This document shows, piece after piece, positions 32,943 to 44,415 of a stretch of 64,000 nt of DNA (its first letter is position 1; each line of letters starts with the position of its first letter). Made by a program: the position numbers and the translations under genes. Origin of the DNA: Capsicum annuum (Eukaryota > Streptophyta > Magnoliopsida > Solanales > Solanaceae); the NCBI RefSeq assembly GCF_002878395.1, contig NC_061120.1, positions 93,000,035 to 93,064,034 on the forward strand. The letters run 5' to 3'. Under the pieces are notes generated by a model that saw only the letters and a list, made by a program, of their open reading frames with translations, did no database searches and was not told the origin of the DNA.

Positions 32943-34046
32943 ATGCCTTCCCGCAGAGCTAATTATCTTAGCAATAATAACCAAGCACCTCAGCCAATAG
33001 ATCCCTTGAATGAGAATATGTCACGTGTAGAGTTTCGTGTAGCTTTTCAGGCGCTAGCCCAAGCTGTGATTGCTAATGTTCAAGGTAATCGTGAGGCTAC
33101 AGTCCTATCTCAGCAGGATGGGGATTTAGCTGCAGCTAGAATTTGAGACTTTATGAGAATGAACATGCCAGAATTTTTTGGGTCGAAAGCAGGTGAGGAC
33201 CTACAGTTATATCTTGATGAGGTAAAGAATATCACCCAAGTGATATATTTTTTTGAATAAGAGAGTGTATAATTGGCATCCTATAGGCTGAAAGATGTTG
33301 CTTATGATTGGGTAGCTATGTGGAAGAAGAGTAGAGGGGAAAATACAGCTCCCATGGGTTGGCAGATGTTTTAGGATGCATTTTTAGACAAATTCTTCCA
33401 ACTTAAGATAAGGAAAGCTAAGATAGAAAAGTTCATGAAACCGAGCCAGGGCTCTATGATAGTGAAGGAGTATTGCCTCAAGTTTAACCGATTGTCTAAG
33501 TATACCCCTGATCAGATAGTTGACCCTAGGTCAAGCATGAGTAAGTTTATGATCGGTGTATCTGGATTGCTAGTTAAGGAGTGTAGAACTGCTATGCTCA
33601 ATAGAGACATGGATCTTTCTAGATTGATAATGCATACTTAGAAGATTGAGAAAGAGAAGTTGAAGAAAAGAGAGAGTAAATAAGACGGATAGAATAGTAT
33701 AGTTTGAGTATGGCCAGACTAGATCCCATGGGGGAATCACCCACAGTTTCTGAACCATTTGTCTATACCAGTGCCATCTTCAGCTAGTGCTCCTACTCCC
33801 AGAGCTAGGCAGGAGCAGTGAGGTTAGTCTTCTATGTCTAGATCCTAAAATAGTGTGAGTGGTAAGCCCAATTATCCTCCATGTGCTAAGTATGGCAGAA
33901 CACATCCCGGTGAGTGTTTGGCTGAGCAGAAGGGTTGTTTCAATTGTGGCAATTTAGGATATAGAATTAGAGAGTGTTTGTATTCTAAGCATGGAAACAG
34001 AAATGTTCATCCTCAGATTCAGGTTACCAGTGCACCAACCTTATAG
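32943..34046 (+). pseudogene. Element D: gag
   Basis: The ATG at 32943 gives MPSRRANYLSNNNQAPQPID. The capsid is readable through a few stops: VIANVQGNREATV, then MKPSQGSMIVKEYCLKFNRL (33435) and KECRTAMLNRDMDLSRLIMH. The nucleocapsid at 33855-34046 carries CFNCGNLGYRIREC, a CCHC knuckle in which the His is Tyr. A complete gag of this clade would be one open frame, while this one has at least five interruptions. Confidence 0.85.
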
Positions 34047-34490
34047 TTCGCCAGCCTCTCCTCAGGGTGCTTTATCCAGTATCGGTGGCGGACATCGCTA
34101 AAATAGGTTTTATACTTTACAATCCCATCAGGAGCAAGAGGGTTCCCTAGATGTTATTACTGGTATGCTTCGTGTCTTTTATTTTGATGTGTATGTTTTG
34201 TTAGACCCCGGGTCGAATTTCTCTTATGTGACCTTGTTAGTTGCCTTGAATTTTGCTATAAGTTCTGAAAAGATCCCTGACCCTTTCTTGGTTTCTACTC
34301 CAGTAGGTGAGTCAGTTCTTGCCAAATAGATTTACAAAAAGTGTCCTATCACTGTTCTTCATAGAGTCATGTTAGCAAACTTGATAGAGTTAGACATGGT
34401 TGATTTTGATCTTATTTTTAGTATGAATTGGCTCCATTCCTGTTATGCGTCTATAGATTATCGCACCCGAGTGGTGAAGTTTTAGTTTCC
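34047..34490 (+). pseudogene. Element D: protease
   Basis: VLLDPGSNFSYVTLLVALNF (about 34193) is the aspartic active-site block. FLVSTPVGESVLAK is followed by TAG, where C still has TGG. The domain ends with SCYASIDYRTRVVKF. Confidence 0.8.
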
Positions 34491-35990
34491 AGATGTACCA
34501 ATCTTTGAGTGGTCCAATAATATAGTGTCTCCCAAGAGTCATTTCATATCTTATCTTAAGGTCAGAAAGTTGATATCCAAAGGTTGCATTTATTATTTGG
34601 TTCGAGTTAAAGACATTAAGTCTGAAACCCCAATAGTTCATTCAGTCAATATAGTAAATGAGTTTCCAAAAGTCTTTCCAGAAGATCTCCCAAGTGTACC
34701 TCCCGATAGAGAGATAGAATTCGGTATTGACATTCTCCCAAATACTCAACCTATTTCTATTCCTCTATATCATAAGGCTCCCACTGAGCTTAAGGAGTTG
34801 AAGGAGCAACTCAAAGATCTTTTAGATAAAGGTTTCATAAGGCCTAGTGTCTCTTCGTTGGGTGCTCCTATCCTATTCATGTGAAAGAAAGATGGTTCTT
34901 TGAATATGTGCATTGACTATCGTTAGCTAAATAAGGTCACAAATAAGATCAAATATCCTCTTCCTAGAATTGATGACTTGTTTAATCAGTTACAAGGTGC
35001 AAGTTATTTCTCAAAGATAGACTTTAGATTCCGCTATCATCAGCTTAAAGATAGGGAATGTGATATTTCAAAGATTGCTTTTAGAACCTGTTATGGTTAT
35101 TTTGAGTTTTTAGTTATGTCTTTTGGGATAACCAATGCTCCAACAACTATCATGGACCTCAAGAATCGACTGTTCAAGCAGTACCTAGATATGTTTGTTA
35201 TAGTGTTCATAGATGATATCCTTGTATACTCCCGTAGTGAGGATGACCATGCAAACCATCTTAAATTGTCTTGTAAACTCTTAGAGATCACCAATTGTTT
35301 GCCAAATTCAGCAAGTGTGAGTTTTGGCTAAGATCAGTAGCCTTTTTTGGTCATATTATTTCCACCAATGGTATTAGAGTTGATCCCCAAAAGACAGAAG
35401 CCGTAAGAAATTATCCTAGACATATCTCTCCGTCAAATATTAAGAGTTTCTTGGGTTTGGCTGGCTATTACCGCTATTTTTTTGAATGTTTCTCGTCTAT
35501 TGCATCTCCTATGTTTAGATTGATCCAAAAGAAAATTAAGTTCCTGTGGTCAGATTCCTTCAAGAAGAGTTTTCAGGAGTTGAAGACTCGACTCACTTCA
35601 GCCCCAGGGTTAGCATTACCTGATGGTAATGATGGTTTTATGGTTTATCGTGATACCTCTAGAGTTGGTTTAGGTTATGTGTTGATGCAGAGAGGTAAGG
35701 TCATAGCTTATGCCTCTAGACAGTTGAAGCCTCATGAAAAAAATTACCCAACCCATGATCTGGGGTTAGCTGTAGTGGTATTTGCTCTGAAAATTTGAAG
35801 ACACTATCTGTATGGTGTTCATGTTGATGTATTCACTGATCACAAAAGCTTATAGTATGTGTTTACTCAGAGGGATTTGAATCTCCATCAGAGAAGATGG
35901 TTAGAGTTGCTGAAAGACTAATATGAGTGTTTTGTACCATCCGAGCAAGGCCAATGTAGTGGAAGACGCCCCTAGTAGATTGTTTATGGG
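34491..35990 (+). pseudogene. Element D: reverse transcriptase and RNase H
   Basis: RT runs open over 34525-34884 ([20 protein letters not shown]). After a stop at 34882 it is open again over 34978-35331 with the intact catalytic [15 protein letters not shown] 1-bp shift near 35272 is followed by 35295-35798, which joins the RT thumb ([20 protein letters not shown]) to RNase H ([38 protein letters not shown]). TAG at 34924 and 35851 stands for the usual Gln. Confidence 0.87.
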
Positions 35991-36400
35991 CTGTGTTGCT
36001 CATGTGGAGAATAGTAAGAAAGAGTTAGCTCAAGAAGTTCATCGCTTGGTTAGGTTGGGTATTAGGTTGGTTGATTCAGTTGAAGGTAATGTTTAGGTTC
36101 AGAGTAGTTCTGAATCTTCCCTAGTTTCAGAAGTGAAGAAAAAGTAAGATATGGATTTTAGTTTGGTCAAACTGAAGGAGTCAGTTAAAGACCAAAAGGT
36201 AGAGGTTTCTCCCAAGGGGAGATGGTGTGTTGAGATACCAAAGTAGATTGTGTGTGCCTTGTATTGATGATTTAAGGCAGAGAATTATGGCTGAAGCTCA
36301 TGGCGCGCGTTATTCTATTCATTCCGGTGCTACCAAGATGTACCGTGATTTATGGGAAATCTATTGGTGGAGTGGTATGAAGAAAGATATAGCAGAGTTT
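35991..36400 (+). pseudogene. Element D: integrase N-terminus, cut by gap
   Basis: The HHCC zinc-finger region reads CVPCIDDLRQRIMAEAHGAR, YSIHSGATKMYRDL and IYWWSGMKKDIAEF, and then the assembly gap starts. The equivalent part of C has TAG where D has CAG (RQRI). Confidence 0.8.
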
Positions 36401-36500
36401 NNNNNNNNNNNNNNNNNNNNNNNNNNNNNNNNNNNNNNNNNNNNNNNNNNNNNNNNNNNNNNNNNNNNNNNNNNNNNNNNNNNNNNNNNNNNNNNNNNNN
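36401..36500. other. Assembly gap (100 N) between opposite-strand elements
   Basis: Left of the gap is + strand integrase of D; right of it is the leader of a - strand element. The sequence on each side does not meet, so the true gap is probably several kilobases or the join is doubtful. Confidence 0.97.
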
Positions 36501-36609
36501 CCTCCTGTACATAAATGTGGCGCGCAACACACCCATGTACAAGACTCTATTAGATGCGGCTTTTATACTTTCTAGGACTCTATTGAACCTTAGGATCTGA
36601 TACCAAGTT
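36501..36609 (-). other. Element E: leader and primer binding site
   Basis: Read on the minus strand, the LTR end is followed by AACTTGGTATCAGATCC, the best preserved methionine-tRNA primer site in the window. A leader then runs toward the gap, containing GGGTGTGTTGCGCGCCACA, a word typical of these gypsy leaders. Gag would lie inside the gap. Confidence 0.82.
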
Positions 36610-39374
36610 TGTAACACCCCGATTCATTGAACCAGAATGCTACACGGTGTTCATGACCCCAAGGGACCACAAGCTAAACCACAAGCTAACCCATGACTGA
36701 TATCTGTACCTATATACTGCAAATCATGATATAATAATGCAGAATACATAGAACTGTAAGGCCATAAGGTTCAAATAAATAAAACCATGTGGGTAAAAAT
36801 ACCCAAAACAACTCAATCTAAACTATCTAAATAAGGATTTGAAGGAACATGTCTCCAACTAAGTCCATAAAACTAAACTGAAGAAATAAATAAATGTATC
36901 AAATCATATTGCCCTCGAATCAATGAGGACTTACTGTGTCTCTGCGACTGCAATGCTACCGCTACTACTGGGCTGGAGCTCGTGTCTCGGAACCTATGGT
37001 GTAACATGAAAAGAAAGCACCATAGCGCAAATGCGTCAGTACAACTGGAGTACTGAGTATAAGAGAAAAGTAGGCTAAACATAAAGGGTTTCATGCATGA
37101 ACAACACTGACCGACTAATATGAACGTGGGAGTGCCAACACACATATATAGAAAACTAGGATCGTGAATACATGATAGCATGACCTGTAAGCTAATACAT
37201 GGTTTACTGATAACTGTCATGACTGATACTAAAACTAATAACATGGACGACTGTATCTAACAGTCCTGAATATACTGAAATCTGAAGAACGCCCTGAGTT
37301 CTTTTACTGAGACTGATACTAAAATTGTGGGAAGTATTGTTTAGCCAACATGCCCTATGTATGCCATTATGGCTAAGTTGGGGGTCCAATCTCTGCCCCG
37401 ACTGGAGGGGTGTTAATACCGTGCCACGGGTAAGGACAGCTTGTGAGTGACCCTTATCTGGCGGGTACTCAATGAGAACGGTGGGAACCCTAAACAGACG
37501 GGTTAAGATACCTCATCAACCCTAATCTGATGGGTTAAGATGTCTCAACCTATGGTGGCTACATAGTTCTAGAACACAAGGATTTTTACTAAGAATCACA
37601 CCCTAAATTGGCGGCTGAGTTCCCATCCTTGGGTTCACTCGGTGCTAACCTCTACTCCCATCTGGAGGGACTGGACATGAATAACTGACTGTGTATGACT
37701 TAATCTTACTGAATTCCGTTGACTAGCGGAATGTTACTGATATCTGACAACTGACTAAGATCATGAGGTTTTCCTTAGTCACATGACTGACTGAAGTCTA
37801 TGGAATCATAGCTTGAGTTTGGATATCGTGAAACATGACATGGCTCTAGGCATACAACTATAGTTTTTGGGTACAAGTACCCCCAAAACTCGATGGAAGG
37901 AAACTGACACACATGACTGACTTGATCATAAGAGTAGAGTCCATAATATATAATATCATAAGTAGGGATCTCATACTATGCATGGTTATCAACAATGAAT
38001 TGCATGGAACGGATTTCATATCACATGAAAGTACTTGCACAATCTTAATATCATGTTCATTGCATAATCATATTGGCAACACATACCAATAGCATGAAAG
38101 TTCATGTGGATTGCATGGTTATCATACATCTTGTTCATAAGTAGGATTTGCAAGTAAACATAGCATAATCTCATAAGAATAGTTCACGAGTATTCCAACA
38201 ATATTTACAAGGCACATTAACAACATAGAAGTCATTGGAACGTAAGGGCATATCATGAATCCTTTACTTAGTCACGATTTAGCTATATTTCATGGTTTCT
38301 AGTTCCTTAGGCATTTTATCAAACACCTTACATGAAAATCTTAAGCATAGGTTAAATCATCAAATAATACATCATGAACAGTCAAATTTACATGTTTTCA
38401 ACTCATATGATATCATGAATTCACAAAAACATATAAAGATTCCATCTTGGGAACCACCCAATATCAACAACATGATCATCAACACCCAACAATATAGAAA
38501 TCATACTTTATAATAAAAAAAGGAAAACAAACAAGCATCAACATGGATATGATCATATCACCACAATCAGCCAAGCTTTTGTATTTTAAAGATTGATTCT
38601 TGAACTCCACGGATGAAAGGGATCCGTGGATGAACACTACGCATACCTTAGAAGGAAGATTCTTGATGATTGACAGAGGAATCTCCTTGAAATTGGATCT
38701 TCAAGCTTAATTATGTAAACCTTGTTATTTTTCTCCTTTAGTGCTCTAGACGATGAGCTTTGAGATGAAAATAGGGTTGCAGTGTGTTTAGAAGCTATAT
38801 ATTTCGTAGGGTTAAGTTTAGGGACGTGTAAGGAGTATTTAAAGACTTAATTACCTTTAAGATAACTCAAAACGGAGTATTTTTGACACCTGAAATTGAC
38901 TTAGGTGGCGACCAAGTGATCTCCTATTCTTGGGTTGGGCGGTGCCTAACCAATCGCCTATGCTTGGGTTGGGCGGCGCCTAACCAATCGCCTATGCTTA
39001 CTGTCTCTCACAAAAATGGGCATAACTTTTCGCTCGGGTATTGGATTAAGGAGAAATTGGTATCATTGGAAAGCTAATTAGATTTTCTACAATTTGGTGG
39101 GTCTAAATCAGCCAAAATACTACATTAACATCGAGTTATACTCGTTCAAAGATGACCCTTGCAAAATCAAACACTAAAACTTGATGGATTCAAGAACTCT
39201 TAGCTTGTATTACCTCAAGTGACTCATATGAACATGCTTAATGCATCATAAGCTATCCTATCACTAGGATATTCGTTGTAAGTCATGTACTCAAGTATGA
39301 ATCATAGGATAAGAGATTTCATACGTAGGAATACTTATTCACTTCCTAGCTTAGAAACATGCGGGGTATTACAT
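36610..39374 (-). mobile_element. Element E: 5' LTR, 2765 bp
   Basis: On the minus strand it runs from TGTAATACCCCGC (39374) to GGGGTGTTACA (36610), giving imperfect 11-bp inverted ends. It lies next to the 3' LTR of element F; TAGGA at 39375-39379 is one side of a possible 5-bp target duplication, and the other side is not in the window. It contains at least six motifs of the form ACCYGCCAGNTNAGGGT between 37400 and 37680. Confidence 0.85.
38931..38998. repeat. 34-bp tandem duplication in LTR E
   Basis: TGGGTTGGGCGGTGCCTAAC plus 14 bases occurs twice (38931-38964 and 38965-38998) with one change. Each unit has inverted arms GGTTGGGCG and CGCCTAACC and a CCAAT box. Confidence 0.9.
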
Positions 39375-41286
39375 AGGACAAGCCCCCAACTAAATGTACT
39401 GAGTTACTAAAATAACTGAAATAATCAATCCTACCCTAAATGATTGAGGACTTACCAATACTACTTCTAATTATGCTAACTTTCTAAGTGCGGTCAAGAA
39501 ATTAAGCATCTGAATTTATGATATAAGACAGCATAGCATAAAGTAAAGTATACGATCAATACTTTGAATGAACTGGTATATGAGATGAGGACATGGCTGA
39601 AATACATGGGGTAACTGTGCATGAATCTGTTATGTTACTGAGATAATATGTAATCTAAAAGACTGAATGTTGTAAAATTGAGTATCTGAAAGTATGTACA
39701 CTTAGTTAAGCAAACCTGAACTAAAGATACACTGAATATTGCACTGAGACTGTGAGAGCTAGCTATAATTGACATGCCCCAATCTGAGCTTCGGGGTCAA
39801 GTCTATAACCCTAGTTAGAAGGGTGTTGGTACCTTTCCAAGGGTACTAACACCGACTAACGATGTGGATAAACAAGGCAGATGTCCCGTAGGATAAGGGT
39901 GTCATACCTAAATGATGGGGGACCCCTCAAAATCTATAATAGTGTTGTAGTTTTGAAAAATAGGGACTGTTACTAGTGCCTCATGCCTAACTGACGGGGG
40001 AGACACCATACCTATGTTCACTCAGTGCTAAGGGTTACTCCCAACTTAATGACACAAATACTGGACGGAACTAAATTAAACTTAACTAAACATGATTTCA
40101 TAACTTATAATATTCATCATGATTACATCAATTGAGTAAATAATAAAATTTGTGGTTTAACTGAATCATGATTGAAATGATATGAATTCATGTAAAAACA
40201 CTTAGGTATCATGTATTTATAACCCACCAGCACAGAATGATCACTAAATGAACTAACAAGCTTAAAACTATAGTAAAGTATTATGGTTCAAAACCCATAA
40301 GCATAGACATTCCATCAAACAAGTGGGGATCATGAATTTAAACTTGTGAATACTTTAAATAGGGGAAAACAACATGATCACATGACTGAAGTCATAAACT
40401 TATGGATTTAACATGGAATTCACTTGAATAAAGCAAGGGAAACTCGAATTCATAGCATGAGGAATTCAAAATCTTTCATGGAATCATACATGAGCTGAAT
40501 TGAATTAAAATTACAATGAAAACATGAATTTAAACCCATCTAAAGCAATATAAAATACCATAGCAATAGAAAAATCCATTCTTTAATTGAAAAGAGAGTT
40601 TTTGGTCTCCATGGGTGAAAGGAACCCATGAATGAACACCCAACATACCTTAAACTTTTAACTAGAAAGATAAACACTAATCTTGATGATTTTTTGAAAG
40701 TTCTTGAAATTAGGGAACTTGAATTCTTGATTTCTTGGGAATAAAGGAATTGAATTTGTGTTCTTAAGGAAAGGGAATGGTTTTCTTGGGGGGATAATTG
40801 GAGAAGAATGATAAAATTATGCCCCAACTGATGCCCAAGTCGTGTTATGAATGATTGGGTTGAGGGGGAAAAGACCTAGTTGTCCCTCTGACATTAAAAT
40901 TCATAACTGGACATAACAAACTTACTATGACACAGTCTTATCATGGTAGTGCATTTTCCTTACCTCGACATGGTCTACATGCCATCGAGACTAATGTCAT
41001 GTCGTAGGATTATCACGGTAACCCACTAGTTTCAAGATCCAAACATGACCCAAACCCCATCCAAAAAAATCCAAAACTTCTCCAATATATGCTCCTTACA
41101 TCCCTAAACATCAATTAACTCAAAATCCAATATCTCAGGGTCGGGAAGACCAAGTTAAAAATCCTCCAAGTTTAGAAGCCTAAAAAATGACTAAGTCCCC
41201 AACACTTAGTGAAAATTTTGGGCCTTAATCCCCTTATACATACAACTAGAACCTAAACTGAGCTAAGAATAGTATGGGGTATTACA
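39375..41286 (-). mobile_element. Element F: 3' LTR, truncated at element E
   Basis: On the minus strand it starts TGTAATACCCCATACT at 41286 and matches F's 5' LTR (44416-46650). Shared landmarks are the steps at 39780-40030 and 45190-45430 and the ATGAGGAATTCAAAATC blocks at 40457 and 45869. The last ~310 bp equivalent to 44416-44735 are absent beyond the E junction. Confidence 0.82.
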
Positions 41287-42490
41287 ATACCTCTCTAAAT
41301 CAAACACAACTAAGACCAACAAAAGAAGTATCATAGTAAACTACAAACCCCTCTGTACTGTCTGGCAAAGTCAAGACTAGGGATGAAGTCAGTCGAGTCT
41401 CCACCTTCTTAAAACTCTTCTCACGTGAATTTGACCACTGAAATTTTACTTTCTTCTAAGTGAATCGATACATGAGGGATGTAATAGAAGAAAACCCTTC
41501 AACAAACCATCTATAATAGATAGCCAAACCAAAGAAACTCCTAATATTTGATAGTGAGATAGGTCTGGTCTAGTTTCTCACTACTTCGGTGTTTTAAGAG
41601 TAACTCAAATGCCATCGATAACAAAAATATAGCCAAGGAAAGCTACTAATCTTAGCCAAAATTTGCACTTACTAAACTTGGCGAACAACTGATGGGCTCT
41701 AAGTGTCTGCAATACAATTATAAGATAGTCTTCATTAGCATTCTCAGGTATGAGAATAGATAAGAATATCATCAATGAAGACTATGATGAATATGTCCAA
41801 GTACTGCTTAAACACTCTATTCATCAGATCCATTAAAGTTGTTGGGGAATTCAATAGTCCAAAATACATAACTAGGAATTTGAAGTGACCGTACCAAATT
41901 CTGAAAGTTGTCTTTGAAATGTCACATTCTCTGACTCTGAGCTGATGCTAAACTGATCTAAGGCCTGTCTTAGAGAAGTAACTGGCACCCTAAAGTTGGT
42001 CAAACAAGTCATCAATCCTAGGGAGTGGATACTTATTCTTGATTGTGACTTTGTTCAACTGGCGTTAATCGATGCACATAGAGAATCGTCTTTCTTACGC
42101 ACGAAAAAAATTGGAGCACCCCATGGGGAAATACTAGGCCTGATGAATCCCTTATGTAAGTGATATTTCAACTGTTCTTTCAATTCCCTAAGCTCGGATG
42201 GAGCCATTCTATAGGGAGGAATAGATATGGGATGGGTAACTAGAAGATCTAGTCTGAAGCATCTTTCTTATGCACGAAAAAAATTGGAGCACCCCATGGG
42301 GAAATACTAGGCCTGATGAATCCCTTATGTAAGTGATATTTCAGCTGTTCTTTCAATTCCCTAAGCTCGGATGGATTCATTCTATAGGGCGGAATAGAGA
42401 TGGGATGGGTAACTAGAAGAAGATCTATTCTAAAGTCAATTTCCCTTTCGGGAGGAACTGTGGGGAGGCCTTTAAGGAACACATTAGAAA
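41287..42490 (-). pseudogene. Element F: reverse transcriptase, 3' truncated at RNase H
   Basis: Read from 42482 downward: [40 protein letters not shown] and [17 protein letters not shown]; a duplicated block; then the CIDxR-equivalent, a decayed catalytic block near 41770 and the LLVYYRW-like linker near 41500. It ends in the first RNase H block (FVVYYDTSFVGLSCV-like near 41350), after which the LTR follows. Most of RNase H and all integrase are missing, so F is an internally deleted copy. Confidence 0.8.
42091..42436 (-). repeat. 173-bp tandem duplication within element F RT
   Basis: The block starting TTTCTTACGCACGAAAAAAA at 42091 recurs from 42264 with only a few substitutions. It covers the RT segment [14 protein letters not shown]. 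The near identity shows that the duplication is younger than most of the decay. Confidence 0.9.
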
Positions 42491-43010
42491 ATTCTCTTAC
42501 TACTGAAACTGACTTAAGTCTTGGAGTCTTAGTACTAGAGTCTTTAACTCAGACAAGATGGTACATTCACCCTTTAGATATCATTTTTCTTGCTTTTAGG
42601 TAAGAAACAATCTGACCCCTAAGAACTAAAGTATACCCCTCCATTCAATGACTGGTTCATTAGGAAACTAAAATTGAATGACTCTATTTCTATAATCAAC
42701 TAAGGAATAATAGGAGTGGAGAAAATCCATGCTGAGAGTGACATCAAAATCTATCATCTATAACTCTACAAGATCTACTAATATGATTTTCTAAGATACT
42801 GTGATCGGGTAATTTTTATATACTCATCTGGATATAATAGATTTACCCACTGGGTAGACATTGAGAAAGGCTCTGTTAATGATTTAGGACTGACACCAAA
42901 AGTTAATACAAAGGAGAGTAAAGCTCCAAAGTCTAACATTGCATAAACATAAAGATGAAAAACCTATAACGTACCCGTAACCACATCAAGAGAATTCTTC
43001 TGATCCTGTC
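42491..43010 (-). pseudogene. Element F: protease remnant
   Basis: Near 42950 the minus strand reads LDFGALLSFVLTFGVSPKSL, a degenerate DSGA-type active-site block. LTEPFSMSTQWVNLLYPDEY follows, then frame loss. Confidence 0.65.
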
Positions 43011-44195
43011 GAGTCTGAAGGGCATATAACCTATTTTGGTGTAGCCTACTGGCAGTAGTAGAAGTAGTGCCTCTGTGTAGGATGACTTTCTGGTGTTGCT
43101 TATGATTTAGTCTGACCCTGCTGGCGATCATTCCTACCTTTCTACATACCTACAGAACACTCCCTTATCCTGTGGTCTGGCTTACCATATCTAAAACACA
43201 CATCACTGCCAGCCCTGTTTTTACCTGGATGATTTCTACCATATTTTTGACAAAGAAAATTAGTATGACCTCTATTCACACTACCTTGGGACTTAGAGCC
43301 TAGCGTTCTATCCCAACTATCCTTCCTGAACTTTGGCACTGGTGCACTAGCTGAAAATCGAGCTGGGGCTGAAAATTGCTAACAAAACTAAGAACAATTA
43401 CCACCCTCTAACCTCGATTGAAAAAAGTTGAAACTATTTATTCTGGCCTTCTTATTCTCTCTTTCTCTTTCTTCTTAAGCTTCTCCTCCTCAATTTGCTG
43501 AGCATGAACCATAAGCCTAGATAAGTCTATCTATTTAATAAACATGGTAGTCCTACACTCCTTAAACATACTATCAGCTACACCAGACACAAACTTACTC
43601 ATTCAAGGCCTATTATCAGTACTATCGAAGGAGCATACCTCGCCAACTGAGTAAACTTAAGCAAGTACTCCACACTTATACTGCCTTGCTTTTAAATTTA
43701 TGAACTCCTTCACTTTATCTTCTCTCAAATCTAATGGGAAGAATCTATTTAAGAAAGTTGTGGTGAACTCCTCCTACTCTACAGGCCCGACATCATCACC
43801 ACGGTCCTCCTTCCACTACTTGAACCAAGTGTGATCCAATCCTGCAACTGATAAGCAGCTATTTATGGATGCTTACTTGACGTAACCACCATATATCTGT
43901 TACCTTCTAAACTATATAAAAAAATTCCAATAGATCATCCTCAGACTGGGATCCCTAAAATGAAGGGGGATTCATCCAGGTGAAATCTCGAATCCTCACT
44001 GCAGCTATATTTACCATTGGATTATTGGGTCAATAGCTTGCTAGTTGTTCTAAGCCACTAATGAATGAGCTAAAGTAGTAAAACTAGCTCTGATCTAGGT
44101 GTAAGAGACATGTTCATTTAGGGGATCTCCTGAACAGGCAGAGGTATAGGTTGGTCCTCATTCCTTCTTTCCTTATTTGTTCTGGGAGGCAAAGT
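43011..44195 (-). pseudogene. Element F: gag remnant
   Basis: The start MPPRTNKERRNEDQPIPLPV is at about 44195 on the minus strand. Fragments of capsid follow, and the nucleocapsid at 43142-43339 contains CFRYGKPDHRIREC, a CCHC knuckle with the second Cys changed to Tyr. Many stops lie between. Confidence 0.78.
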
Positions 44196-44397
44196 CTGTA
44201 AAAAAAATAAAGGATGAGTCAGAAAGAGAGTTTAGATATAGCTTATGCTTATTCGCACGACATGAATACTAAAAGAAAGGAAACTTTTCTTTAAATGTCT
44301 TATAACCTCTTGTCCATTAGTGTGGCACGCTTTACGACACTATATAAGAATCCATAATACATGGAATTCAGACTCCCTAGGATACCTTATAACCTTA

Positions 44398-44415
44398 TAC
44401 TCTAATACTAAGTTT
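44398..44415 (-). other. Element F: primer binding site, decayed
   Basis: The minus strand reads AAACTTAGTATTAGAGT directly after the LTR end, matching the methionine-tRNA site with transitions. Confidence 0.7.

Noticed and set aside
40540..40827. 95-codon minus-strand frame in LTR F
   Set aside because: It lies in the transcribed leader part of the LTR (serine-rich translation of a pyrimidine-rich leader) and has no equivalent open frame in the paired LTR.
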